Shown here one piece after another: positions 49,824 to 62,645 of a DNA stretch of 64,000 nt; within the stretch, counting starts at the first letter, position 1, and every line of letters starts with the position of its first letter. The DNA is taken from positions 3,534,001 to 3,598,000 of the forward strand of contig CAVNZM010000013.1 of the NCBI GenBank assembly GCA_963693365.1, read 5' to 3'. Position numbers and translations under genes: made by a program. Source of the DNA: Amoebidium appalachense (Eukaryota > Ichthyosporea). The notes under the pieces were generated by a model. It saw only the letters and a program-made list of their open reading frames with translations, was not told the DNA's origin and did not search any database.

Positions 49824-49862
<39 letters not shown>

Positions 49863-50870
49863 ACTCCGATATCCACAAGGTCGTCTACACTACATCCACA
49901 GTTGACTTTGCATACGTCAGTTTGCGGGAGCCCACGCCTACCAGTGGTTCCTGGGCGGGCACATACACCATGAAGTTGAGATGCACATCCTTAATGCGTG
50001 CCCAATTCAACTTAACATATAATGGGCACCAGCCTTCGCACTCGCCACCTTCCCGAGACATTTGGACAGAGACATTGGTAGGTCCCGTGTTGCTCTCTCA
50101 TAGCTCAGTGTCTGGTTTTTCCGTGGTCATACCGAAACGTTTGCAGTGGAGATGATATGGTCTCCCGTTTTTCCATGTGAATGAGGGTGCCACACCGAAA
50201 AACTGACCTGGTTTGTGAAGACCAATGTAGGCAAGATGGTATTGGCGCCCCATAAAGTTTACGCAATTCATGACATGAACAGGCGGCACGGATTGCACTG
50301 ACATGTGGACGAAGAGAATTCTAGGAAGTATTAAAACGTTGCCCCGCACCGTACCCTTGAAATTGCACGTTGTGCAAACCGAGGTTGGGCTTTGAAATTC
50401 CCTGCCATATTCAGTGCAGTCGCCATCGAAGAAGTGGGTACCCGCTATGTTTTCTATGGGATTGACAATGTAAATCTCCTTGTGGTCCATCCTTTCACGG
50501 CGACGTCGGGTGCGAAGCTCGGCATCGATGGAACACAACACACGCGTACACACGCCAGTGCATTTAACGCATGGTAGCGGTTATGATTGTCACGTGAGGG
50601 GGTACCACGTTGTCTCGGAATAGCGGACGACTAGACCCATCCAGCGGGACACCCGTGAGGTAATACGAACCGCTAATGTCACATTGAAGCGCGTCAAACA
50701 ACTTGTCCGTTGAACTTATGTCCCCAATCCTGTATCGTGTTACCTTCCACACCCGTGCCAGTCGATGAGCAATGGCCCGGATATTTGCTGTATGCTTCTC
50801 GCGGTGCTTTAAGGCAGCAATCATCCGGTCCCAAACGTCCAGTCCGGTTGGCTTAAGATGTCCCCCCCCC
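48937..50870 (-). mobile_element. Element U, copy b (5' truncated)
   Basis: 3' non-coding part 48937-49895, then the coding part on the minus strand to about 50870, where it ends at poly-C within the codons for VHLKPTG. Confidence 0.75.
49900..50868 (-). pseudogene. Element U protein, decayed copy
   Basis: Nearly the same protein as at 55440-56516, broken by indels: an extra base near 50573 shifts the frame after TIITAT, and another change near 50100-50140 shifts it after the KRFGMTTEKPDTEL segment. Both ends are lost (5' at poly-C). Confidence 0.7.
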
Positions 50871-50884
50871 CCCCCCCCCCCCCC

Positions 50885-50937
50885 CGATCTCGATCGTAGA
50901 CTTAGGCTGATCTGCTGAGACGGATTAGTATATGTCA
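50885..50937 (-). repeat. 53-bp module, reverse copy
   Basis: Reverse complement of the modules at 15762 and 15838, again flanked by poly-C. Confidence 0.85.
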
Positions 50938-52436
50938 CTTGCCCCTATACTTCACCTTGGCTTACCTGTTAGAGCCTGTTAGAGCCGCTCACAAAACCCG
51001 AACTTGGCAAAGTCACAGTAGCAGGTTCAAGGACCTGCGATGGGGAAGAGACTTTCAGAACCTGCTAGGGGTACGGTGTTATATAAGGCCAAAAAGGAGG
51101 CAACACAACGTGCACGTGGCCTTCTCTGTAATACTGATGCAGCATAGATTGCAAGAAGCATAAACTAATAACAGAGCAACAAAGGCTCGAGGATATACAG
51201 ATGCCTATGCACGGCTGGACGTGGACGCCCAAGTTCGACCAAGGCAAGCGCAGAAGCGCTTACAAATTTAGGTTGTATCCTTCTTGCCGTGTGACCTCAC
51301 AAGACAAAAGCCTAGTATGTAAGTCAGAGGGTTCGTGAAGATGAGTTTCTAAAAAAAAACTCACCTTGCCTGTGGCGCATAGCTCCGTTTTTCCAGACTC
51401 AAACTCCTGCCTGCCCAAAAACAATCTGCTTAAAAACACCAACTATTACTATTCTACGCAGTCTTGGGCCACGGCCCACTGCTGTGTATGCAAGTTGTAG
51501 ATGGAGCCGCAGGAATCTCACCAAACACAAGACAAAAGCGAATGCGTGCAAGCGAGTTTAGAGTCGGCTGTTTCTTTACACCAAAACTTGCCAACGGTTG
51601 TCTTTGACGACCAGCTGCTGTCTAGGAATCTTTGCTACTAAATACGCGCGAGTGGTTGCACTTGACCGATACTTGCAAGTCTTTTTCTTGTTTGGTGTGA
51701 CCGTTAGGCCGCACATGGCATCACATTGATTCGGGCCGGGTCAAATTTGCCATAGTCGGGAAGAATTCCGGACGAAATCAGGAATATATTTAGACCTCAT
51801 TACAGTCTACCAATCAGAATAGCTGGCTTAATTCGTGATCGGGGATCATCGGGAGCCGGATTCGCACTTTTTTTTTTTGCTGTCCCCCCCCCCCCCCCCC
51901 CCCCCCCTCCCCCCCCCCCCCCCCCTTCCCCCCCGCGGGAAACAGGGAGGGGGTACATGGGTGGTAAGGTTGCAAATGTAAGGTTTACGCTGTATTTTAT
52001 GGTGTGTGTGTCATTCCACACACACACACACACATACATCAGTGTAAGCGCATCCAAGCACGACATTATCTAGTACTCTTTGACAATGTATAGACTATGT
52101 CCAATCATGTTATTGTATCGTGTGTGTGTGCACTTCAATGTGTCAAAATAAACCACACCCAGACTTGTTATTGTATCGTGTGTGTATGCACTGCGCGCTG
52201 TTCAGGAGGGAACCACCTGGACAGGGCGGTTAAAGCGGGATAGCTGCTCCAATAATTCTGGGTCTCATTCACAGACTAAACAGATACAATTTTAAAGTCC
52301 ATAGTACATCATACGTACAAGAAACACTAACGAACCAACAACTGAATTCAAGCAAATAAATCGTTAATCAATGGTGCATACGTATATAATAAGTATTCAA
52401 TCGTGGAAAACTCACATAGCAACACACGCAACTTAC
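50938..52436. other. Unique DNA, no clear gene
   Basis: A TATATAAGG box near 51079 with no clear ORF downstream; poly-C at 51884-51907 and 51910-51925; a diverged tandem pair, TTATTGTATCGTGTGTGT, near 52110 and 52168. Short open frames are not convincing. Confidence 0.4.
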
Positions 52437-52723
52437 CTATTGACGACAGACTCCATCTTCTTGCCTGAGTGGACGGGACGGACCAAGACCCCACTGTTCC
52501 ATCCCCCAAAACGGAAACTCGACAACGGTGCCCAACCTTTGAACACAATCCACTTATCCAGGGAAGCCTTCGCTTTGGCTTCCTTGTCAAACACAATGGG
52601 GTCGATATCCGTTGGGCCGCACTGGGACAGACACCTTGGCTCAACAATCTTGGAAAGGCGCTTGATATCATCGAAGGAAATATCAAAAATAGACCGAACC
52701 AACGTGGGAAGGTGGGACGCCAT
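52437..52723 (-). CDS. Coding exon, unknown protein
   Basis: ATG at 52723 directly after TTTTTGCAG on the minus strand; reads MASHLPTLVRSIFDISFDDI, EPRCLSQCGPTDIDPIVFDK, SLDKWIVFKGWAPLSSFRFG and ends ESVVNR at a perfect donor AATAG/GTAAGTTG. 95 codons plus two bases. The acceptor just before the ATG suggests an upstream intron in the 5' UTR, now within or beyond the hairpin satellite. The next exon was not found with confidence. No family recognised; the sequence looks like a real globular protein. Confidence 0.52.
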
Positions 52724-52759
52724 CTGCAAAAATAAATAAATAAAAATGAATACGCTTAG

Positions 52760-53057
52760 TTACAATGCGAATATTATATTATCCGGAATATCAAACCCCC
52801 CAAGCGAATATAATATTCGCTCGGATCCTGATTAATAATATCCAACCATTCGATCCGAGCGAATATTATATTTGCTTATACGAGCGAATATTATATTCGC
52901 TTGGGGGTTGTACTAATCAGGATGCGAGCGAATATAATATTTGCTCGGATCCTGATTATCCAACCCATATATATATATATATTTGCTCGGATCCTGATTA
53001 TCCAACCCCCAAGCGAATATAATATTCGCTCGGATCCTGATTATCCAACCCCCAAGC

Positions 53058-53107
<50 letters not shown>

Positions 53108-53349
53108 TTGCTCGGATCCTGGTTATCCAACCCCCAAGCGAATATAATATTCGCTCGGATCCATATATATATATGTATATATATTTGCTCGGATCCTGGT
53201 TATCCAACCCCCAAGCGAATATAATATTCGCTCGGATCCTGATTATCCAACCCCCAAGCGAATATAATATTCGCTCGGATCCTGAGTATCCAACCCCAAA
53301 GCGGAAATAATATTCGCTCGCATCCTAATTATCCATCCGCCCAGGTGAA

Positions 53350-53386
<37 letters not shown>

Positions 53387-53697
53387 CTCGGATCCTGATT
53401 ATCCAACCCCCAAGCGAATATAATATTCGCTCGGATCCTGATTATCCAACCCCCAAGCGAATATAATATTCGCTCGGATCCTGAGTATCCAACCCCAAAG
53501 CGGATATAAGATTCGCTCGCATCCTAATTATCCATCCGCCCAGGTGAATAAATTAAAAAAAAATAAAAAATAAAAAAAAAATGCTCGGATCCTGATTATC
53601 CAATCCCCAAGCGAATATAATATTTGCTCGGAACCTGAGTATCCAACCCCCAAGCGAATATAACATTCGCTCGCATCCTGATTATCCATCCCCCCAG

Positions 53698-53732
<35 letters not shown>

Positions 53733-54070
53733 CTCGGATCCTGATTATCCAACCCCCAAGCGAATATAAATTCGCTCGGATCCTGAGTATCCAACCCCCA
53801 AGCGAATATAACATTCGCTCGCATCCTGATTATCCATCCCCCCAGGCGAATATAATAAATAAAAACTAAAAAAAATAAAAATGCTCGGATCCTGATTATT
53901 CAACCCCCAAGCGAATATAATATTCGCTCGGATCCTGAGTATCCAACCCCCAAGTGAACATAATATTCGCTCGCATCCTGATTATCCATCCCCCCAGGCG
54001 AATATAATATTCGCTCGCATCCTGATTATCCATCCCCCCAGGCGAATATAAAAAAAAAAAATAATAATAA

Positions 54071-54109
<39 letters not shown>

Positions 54110-54190
54110 ATTTGCTCGGATCCTGATTATCCAACCCCCAAGCGAATATAATAATCGCTCGCATCCTGATTATCCATCCCCCCAGGCGAA

Positions 54191-54229
<39 letters not shown>

Positions 54230-54629
54230 GGATCCTGATTATCCAACCCCCAAGCGAATATAACATTCGCTCGCATCCTGATTATCCATCCCCCCAGGCG
54301 AATATAATAAATAAAAAATAAAAAAAATAAAAATGCTCGGATCCTGATTATTCAACCCCCAAGCGAATATAATATTCGCTCGGATCCTGAGTATCCAACC
54401 CCCAAGCGAACGTAATATTCGCTCGCATCCTGATTATCCATCCCCCCAGGCGAATATAATATTCGCTCGCATCCTGATTATCCATCCCCCCAGGCGAATA
54501 TAAAAATAAAAAAAATAATAATAATAAATAAATAAATAAATAAATAAATAAATTTGCTCGGATCCTGATTATCCAACCCCCAAGCGAATATAATAATCGC
54601 TCGCATCCTGATTATCCATCCCCCCAGGC

Positions 54630-54664
<35 letters not shown>

Positions 54665-55045
54665 TCGGATCCTGATTATCCAACCCCCAAGCGAATATAA
54701 TATTCGCTCGGATCCTGAGTATCCAACCCCCAGGCGAATATAATATTCGCTCGCATCCTGATTATCCATCCCCCCAGGCGAATAAAAAAAAAAAAAAAAA
54801 AAAAAAAAATCGCCCGCATCCTGATTATCCATCCCCCCAGGCGAATATAATATTCGCTCGCATCCTGATTATCCATCCCCCCAGGCGAAAACCCTAAATA
54901 AAATAAAAAGAAAAGAAAAAAATATTTGCTCGGATCCTGATTATCCAACCAACATGTTAACCCCCAAGAGAATATTATATTTGCTCGGAACCTGAGTATC
55001 CAACCCCCAGGCGAATATAATATTCGCTTGCATCCTGATTATCCA
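52760..55045. repeat. Hairpin satellite, about 42-bp unit
   Basis: Core unit: the perfect palindrome GCGAATATAATATTCGC, then TCGGATCCTGATTATCCAAC and CCCCAA, or the variant with GCATCCTGATTATCCATCCC and CCCAG. In many units the centre of the palindrome is replaced by expanded A, (TA) or (AAAT) tracts, e.g. 53060-53100, 53354-53383, 53700-53730, 54060-54110, 54195-54226, 54634-54660 and 54784-54809. Short ORFs are repeat artefacts. Confidence 0.93.
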
Positions 55046-56516
55046 TCTAAACCTAAACCCTATCTGTCGCATCCGGCAGGTACACAAGTTCTCTCTGAGC
55101 CAGAACACAACACAGGGTCGTCGGATCCTGCTTCGCCATGTTCGTCGTCGGGTTTTACTAGTGCAGGTGACGGCGCCCAGTCACAAGTACCACCTTCGCC
55201 AATGGCACAACCACCCCGTAAGCGTGCCAAGGTGACACTGGAGCCCGAGGTAACTGACTCAACGTCGTATACACCCGAAGTGGACCCACCAGTGTCGCCG
55301 GTCCCATCAACCAGTGATTGCAACCCTTGCCCCACTGTGCCCACAATCCCCGTCTCTCTCCGGTCAAAATGGCCCAGGAATGTCAGTGAGTCTGTGTTTA
55401 CACATTATGTACTGCAACAGCGCAGACCCAATTTATGACGTCACCCCCGTGCCGATGGATGCTTTCTCATTCAACCGCAACGACACCTTTGGTTTCCGTC
55501 CAAGATTTTCATGGGAAATGAATTTCTGTTTCATCATCACCGCATTGGACGGATTAAACTGTGGGCTGATAAAATCCAACGTGCCACCCGTACATCTTAA
55601 GCCAACCGGACTGGACGTTTGGGACCGGATGATTGCTGCCTTAAAGCACCGCGAGAAGCATACAGCAAATATCCGGGCCATTGCACATCGTCTGGCACGG
55701 GTGTGGAAGGTAACACGATTCAGGATTGGGGACATAAATTCAACGGACAAGTTGTTTGATGCGCTTCAATGTGACATTAGCGGTTCGGATTACCTCACGG
55801 GTGTCCCGCTGGATGGATCTAGTCGTCCGCTATTCCGAGACAACGTGGTACCCCCTCACGTAACAATCATAACCGCTACATGCGTTAAATGCACTTGCGT
55901 GTGTACGCGTGTGTTGTGTTCCATCGATGCCGAGCTTCGCACCCGACGTCGCCGTGAAAGGATGGACCACAAGGAGATTTACATTGTCAATCCCATAGAA
56001 AACATAGCGGGTACCCATTTCTTCGATGGAGACTGCACTGAATATGGCAGGGAATTTCAAAGCCCAACCTCGGTTTGCACAACGTGCAATTTCAAGGGTA
56101 CGGTGCGGGGCAACGTTTTAATACTTCCTAGAATTCTCTTCGTCCACATGTCAGTGCAATCCTTGCCGCCTGTTCATGTCATGAATTGCGTAAACTTTAT
56201 GGGGCGCCAATACCATCTTGCCTACATTGGTCTTCACAAACCAGGTCACTTTTTCGGTGTGGCACCCGCATTCACGTGGAAAAATGGGAGGCCATATCAT
56301 CTCCACTGCGACGGTTTCGGAATGACCACTGAAAAACCAGACACTGAGCTATGGGAGAGCAACACGGGACCTACCAATGTCTCTGTCCAAATGTCTCGGG
56401 AAGGTGGCGAATGCGAAGGCTGGTGCCCATTATATGTTAAGTTGAATTGGGCACGCATTAAGGATGTGCATCTCAACTTCCAGTGGTGTATGTGCCCGCC
56501 CAGGAACCACTGGTAG
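55046..56516 (+). CDS. Element U protein, ubiquitin-protease-like C terminus
   Basis: Two overlapping frames. The first (to 55438) is S/P/T-rich with a basic PPRKRAKV patch, probably a disordered nuclear region. The second (from about 55400) reads MDAFSFNRNDTFGFRPRFSW, DVWDRMIAALKHREKHTANI, a C-x2-C pair (SVCTTCNF), LPRILFVHMS, then YHLAYIGLHKPGHFFG and HCDGFG, stop TAG after RNHW. Y-x-L-x5-H-x2-G-H-F resembles the His box of C19 ubiquitin proteases, often carried by transposons, but I see no clear Cys box, so activity is uncertain. The frame change near 55400-55440 could be one base lost, or an intron. Copy b encodes nearly the same protein, so it is a mobile-element gene. Confidence 0.5.
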
Positions 56517-57545
56517 GCGTGGGCTCCCGCAAACTGACGTATGCAAAGTCAACTGTGGATGTAGTGTAGACGACCTTGTGGATATCGGTGTTTTTTTTTT
56601 TTTTTTTTGGGCTTTTTTGTTTTTTTTTGCAGCCAACATGCCATTATCGTTTGAACTGGAATGAAGGACTTAATGCCTGCTCGTATTTAAATACACCATG
56701 AATGTGCTGGTTGCATGCTGTCTGGGTTTATTTCATGTAGGTGTATAAGTATAAGATCAAGATTGAAAATTGTGCCGCATGGAAGATATTTACGAATATA
56801 ACATGAATAATTGGCTGCTGTGTATGGTTCTTTAACGTAGTGACAACTAAAACATACAAAATATATATGCTGTCCGCCGGCGGGGGGCCCGGGGTTTTAT
56901 TCCATGTGAGCGGTACCTAGTCTATGTAAACCCACTTTAACATTGTGATGTAAGAATGATTAAGAATACAAGATGATTGCGACTAAATCATAATGGTGTA
57001 TTATGGCTTCTGACTTGAAGGTAAATGCAATGGCATGATAGTGACATACAAACCACTCATTTGCAACGAGTTGGTAAAATCCTGCTATCACTGGCAGTGG
57101 CCATGACATTTTTTCGACCAACACACAAAGCAACAAGCTCAGGACACCGTGACCATAATGATTATACCACAACCCCTCCCCCTCCCCCCCCCCCCCCCCC
57201 CCTGGTCCCCCCCGAATACATCATTTGCACCAAGATGATAAAAAACTGGTAACAGTAGACATGATCTTTTTCCGGCCAAAACATGTCATAAGCTGAGGTC
57301 ACGACAATGATTGTTTATACCCCCCCCCCTCCCCCCCCCCCCCCCCCCCCCCCGCACACACTGTGTTTCTCCCACCACGTCATACAAACCCTCTGACCCC
57401 CCTGTCACCCAGGGTAGTAGTAGGGGGGGGGGGTGCATTTTGGCCTGCCCGATATTCCCCCTAGACCAGTCAAATTTGACGACCTGGATTTTAATTAGAG
57501 ATGACGACACTTTGGCCTGGACGACACTTTGGCCTGCAACAGGGG
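56517..57545 (+). repeat. Element U 3' non-coding region
   Basis: Reverse complement of 45893-46832 and 48937-49895. The end carries GACGACACTTTGGCCTG in two direct copies, and GGCCTGCCCGATATTCCCCC. Confidence 0.75.
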
Positions 57546-57550
57546 GGGGG

Positions 57551-57558
57551 GGGGGGGG

Positions 57559-57628
<70 letters not shown>
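57551..57628. repeat. Poly-G then (GA)n
   Basis: About 18 G followed by a (GA)n run of about 66 bases, at the edge of element U. Confidence 0.9.
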
Positions 57629-58500
57629 ACAAAGAAGGAAAGCAGACACGAATACAAACAAGCTAAGACACATACATACTTCAAGGCTCTTCCTGTCATA
57701 CATGGTGACGTATTCCAACACTGGCACACCGTCACCGATATAAAAGTGTCACCTGCGTACGTGCACACTAGACTAAGTACTCCCATGGCCACCCACCCGT
57801 CATGGCGCACGCGCGCACACACACTAAGTCTTACACGCAAGTGTGACATGCATGCATGCATGCACGCCCGCAAGCACACACACACACTCCCCGACTACAC
57901 AATTGCAATACCTACAAACCAAGCTAAAATCCCGGTTTGCGCAAACACTAATAGCCTGACTTTCTAATGGAACGACTCAGAACTACCCGTAAAGGAACAA
58001 CCTGCAAACGAACAGTAGTTCCTCCGGATCCCAGTCGGTACTGTAAGCCATTGGACACCTCCGGAGCCCCCCCCCCCCCCCCCCCCCCCCCCCAAAAGGC
58101 CCGCCCGCCGCACGGATGTCTCTGTCGCAGGATCTCAAAGACGTGGGGTCGCGGTAGTTACCGTGTTGCTCACTTGCTATCAGCAGAAAGCATCAATAGA
58201 CATGTTTTATCATAACACAATCTAGATAGCATATAATAAGTATAATAGTATCGCGATATACTTATTAATATACTACATATTTGATGTTGTCGATTTTACC
58301 ATAGTGACTTTTGAAATAGTTTGTTCGCGGGCCGCCGAGCGGTGAGCTGAGCGCCGCCGCCGCCCCCGCGACCCTGGTGCGCATTCCGATGCGGCCTCCC
58401 CCCAATCAAAAGACGATCTGGCCTGAGATATCATATCACAATGTTGTATATCTTTTGGCCCCCTCATATGAGTGATATACGAGCTTTTATCCACTTTTCA
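57629..58500. other. Unique DNA, no gene seen
   Basis: CA/CG-rich stretch at 57810-57895, poly-C at 58070-58093, GCC-rich stretch near 58330-58372. No supported coding sequence. Confidence 0.4.
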
Positions 58501-59345
58501 TAGGTTTTATTTGTGGAAATTGTTGACATAAATATTTTTCTGGGTAAACACGTAGGATGGGTGTCCGATATCAACATAACCATGTAGGCTTCGAATTCGT
58601 TTCATGTTTTAGCAGTTCGCATTCGGCTGCCCGCATACGGGCACCTATTAGCCGATCAAAACATCAGATTCCACAGATCACTAGACCGATTTTGATTGGC
58701 TCAGGATAAGATTTCACATAACACTAGATCGATTTTGATTGGCTCAGTTCGGTAGCCTGAGGTATATAAGCACGACAGTTAAATTAGCAGATCAGCAAGC
58801 AACAGACACATCTTCTGTGTTTAGCACCTACAGCTTTACAGCTATATTTTCTTTTTCACTCTCCCTATCTTTCCCTACGCCGGTCAGCATGCCGCCGAAA
58901 AAGCGCCAGGCCGGCAGCCACCGCCCCTGCCGCGGCACCTAAGCGCCTGACCCGCAGCGACCTCCGCAACAGGCTGACCAACGCTCCCGCGGACACTGAC
59001 GCGCCTCCAGCGGCCCATACCACCACGGCCCCGGACCCGCCAGCTACTCTCCCCTCCACTCCTCAAGTCCCCCCTCAGGCCCCGCCGTCCCCGCAGATGA
59101 CTTCTCAAGACGCCGTCCTTGCCGCCCTCACCGCCATCAGCACCCAGATGGCTGGCGTCCTGGCCGCTCTCACCAACCGCGACCCTCCCGCGCCCCCCGC
59201 CGCGCCCTCCGCACCCGGGGAGGTTTCCCCGGGGCTGCATCTCGGCCCTGACCTAGACCTACCTGCCCTGCCCGCGCCCCCCATCACAGGTGAGAACACT
59301 GGCGACATTCAGCCGGGCACACTCCCGCTTCCCCCCGCGGATGTG
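58501..59345 (+). mobile_element. DIRS fragment: repeat A and start of ORF1
   Basis: Matches 31546-32385 with about one change per tens of bases. It includes the TATATAAGCACGACAG promoter (near 58762) and the ORF1 start at 58889, and ends abruptly inside ORF1 at GCGGATGTG, where the segmental duplication begins. Confidence 0.85.
58889..59345 (+). pseudogene. DIRS ORF1, broken fragment
   Basis: MPPKKRQAG and then a frameshift caused by small indels near 58910-58920. The original frame is visible again from about 59097 (MTSQDAVLAALTAISTQMAG). Confidence 0.75.
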
Positions 59346-61064
59346 CATCAGCAAACTTCCCGGCGGTATTGCCAATATTGTGAGGCTATTATCTATTGCC
59401 AATATCGTAAAAATACCAGATTAATACTGAAGTAATATCAATTATCCATTGCCAATGTATTGCGAGTAGAGATTTTCTGTGGTAGAGACGCTATAGAAGT
59501 GTAATAGAACTGTAATATTGACGTAATATCGGCAACATATTTTGATATTATTGTCATACCATGCCGGGTCTACCACCAATAACTATATACCGTATGAGTA
59601 ATGTACTGGCAATATCTCAAAACGCGTGTACGTGTGCCTATTAACAATACAATTTCGATATTGTCAATGTATTTATTCGGTATTATACTATTGCTTGCGG
59701 AGTATTGTCAATAAGTTATGAATATATAAAATGTAGGATAATTTTGTGTCAAATTATGGTATTGTCCAACGTGGCAAGACTATTGCCAATATATTATGAA
59801 TGTATTATTCCTGACCATTTTGGGTTATTGGCAATATACCCAACACATATGTCCCATATGGCCGATACAAACATAACGTCGCTATTGGTTATAGGGTTGT
59901 GATATGCTTATAATAGGGTCTCAATACGGTTCAAATGTATTGCCAATGTATCCGTCACAATATCAAGACTATTATGCACCTATTATCAATAGGTAAAAGC
60001 AACCGAAAATATGGGGCGTGTATTTTATTGCCAATATATTGGTACAATATTGGGGATGAAAGAACAGGTCACTTTACCTATGTAGTTGCAATATTGTGAA
60101 TGTATTGCCAACACATGTTCAACAAACATGTTCGGAGTGTAGTCCTTGTATGCGCAGTACATTGCTAATACCGTGGTATTAGGGTGGACATATACTGACA
60201 TTATGTAGATCATATCCTACCCATATCACATCCATATTAGTAGGACATAAACATGATATAGCAAGAAAACTTTTATCCTATTGCGAATATCTAAGGCACA
60301 AGTGGTATTGGCAATGTCACGAATACATCTATAATACTGTCACCAATACGGACACAGCTAAGGACACCATATATTGGTTATAGTCTCAGTATATACTGCC
60401 AGTATGTTCGAATGCGAACAAATCATTACGTAGGAGGTACTATCAATATACTACCAGTACCTGTACGATATACACACGTCATATACAATACATTTGCAGT
60501 ATAATATGGGTGCATTTCCGTACCAAGATTGAGAAGGGCAACGGCCATAACAAGTGGTCCTCACGTTTTTAGCACCTCAAAATATAAAAGTCCTTTGTTT
60601 TGAACACTGTTCCTGGGGAAGATGTTCCCGTGGTCCGTGGTACAAACGTCACCGAACGTCCTACCATTAAACCTTTCACCAGCCTACATCCTGTGTAAGC
60701 GGTAGGGTATAAAACTTGAAGTAGCATAAAGGATAATACAGGAAAGTAATGACAACCCCCCCCCCCCCCCCCCCCCAACCCAACCCAACCCTAAAAAAAA
60801 TATAAAAAAAACCTGGAGGAATAGAGTAAAAATTCTGAAATGCAAATCTAAGAGAACTCGCAGTCCCTACACGCGTCCCCGAGACGCATCAAAGTTTACA
60901 GCATCCCCCCCCTCCTCCCCCTCCATTTTGTTTTAGTCCTATGTCTTTATGCCCCCTTGTTACTTGCAATACTTTTCTTTCTCCGAAACATCCCTCACTC
61001 CCCTCACCCCCTTCCCCCCCAAACCCATCACCACGGACGCTGCCAGTGCAACCACTCACACACA

Positions 61065-61135
<71 letters not shown>

Positions 61136-61139
61136 CAAC

Positions 61140-61186
<47 letters not shown>

Positions 61187-61406
61187 CCACCCACCCATGC
61201 ATACACGCACACACACAAACTTCCCCTTCTTCCTCTCAACTCTCTACCCTCTTTTACGTTTCACTGTGTGTTTCCTCTCTCGTTCTAGCACCAGTTTTGC
61301 TAACCGTTACAAACTTCACCTACTCTTGTTCAAGCCTCGACTGGTTGCTGAAATCACCTCCTTTCCTTGTCCTTTTATGACCCCCCCCACCCCTCCTCCC
61401 TCCCCT

Positions 61407-61437
<31 letters not shown>

Positions 61438-61718
61438 CTTCCCGACTGAAGCCTTAGTCTGTACTGAATAATCTCTGTCTTGTGACCCACCCTCTCGTCC
61501 TTCACTCCCCCCCCCCCCCCCCCCCCCCCCCTTCTTCCTGCCCGGTTCCCCCCATACCTGTTCGCCTCGATTACTTGCAGTATTTCTTCTTATCCCTCCC
61601 CGATAACTATTAATCCCTCTTCTCCCATTGATCCTGTTTTGGTCCTGTGTCCCTCTATTCCAATGTCCTTTGCGATGCTTTGCTTCTTTGGCTGCCACCC
61701 TCGAATGCACACATCATC

Positions 61719-61756
<38 letters not shown>

Positions 61757-61932
61757 TTCCCTCTCGTTCCAGCGCCGGTTTCACCCATTATGGACTTAAC
61801 CTGCTTTTGCTCAAGCCTCCACATGTCTGAAATTCTACCCCTTTCTCTCGTACTCTTTACCACCCCCCCCCCCCCCCCCCCTCTTGTCCTCCTACTACCC
61901 CTCTCCCCCCAACAAAACACACACGCACACAG

Positions 61933-61970
<38 letters not shown>

Positions 61971-62111
61971 AACACACACAGCATTCGACACCGTCCAATC
62001 TTGTTCTCACCAAGGCATCCACATGCTCGCACACAATGCAAAAACATGCACTCCAAAAACATGCACTCACACACACGCACGCACATGCACACCGGGACAC
62101 ACACACACACC

Positions 62112-62179
<68 letters not shown>

Positions 62180-62406
62180 ACACACACACCACGTACACAG
62201 ACATGCTCACACACACAAACACACAACACACACACACACACATACAGAGAGACACACACACATATGCACACACACGGTGCATTTCCTCCCCTCCCCTTCC
62301 CTCTCCACAGAGCACACACACACACACACGTGCACACATGCACACACACGGTGCATCCCCCCCCCCCCCTTCCCTCTCAACTGAGCACATACACACACAC
62401 ATACAT

Positions 62407-62445
<39 letters not shown>

Positions 62446-62589
62446 CACACATGCACACATGCACGGACACGAATCCCCCCCCTTGCCCTTCCCTCTCCAC
62501 CGAGCACAGGCACACATGCACAGACATGCACATACACACACACACCACACACGACGCACACAGACATGCACACACAGACAAACACACAA

Positions 62590-62645
<56 letters not shown>

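Larger units (their letters stand above)
55046..57545 (+). mobile_element. Element U, copy c (most complete)
   Basis: Coding region 55046-56516, then a 3' non-coding part to 57545, which ends ...ACACTTTGGCCTGCAACA. The 5' end is cut by the hairpin satellite. It is the only copy with a long open frame. Confidence 0.72.

Noticed and set aside
50980-51060. tRNA gene (search for B-box GGTTCAA-type sequence)
   Set aside because: GGTTCAAGGACCTG near 51010 lacks an A box and cloverleaf partner; no tRNA was found elsewhere either.
51079-51240. Promoter and gene from the TATATAAGG near 51079
   Set aside because: No open frame or splice-linked exons downstream that look coding.
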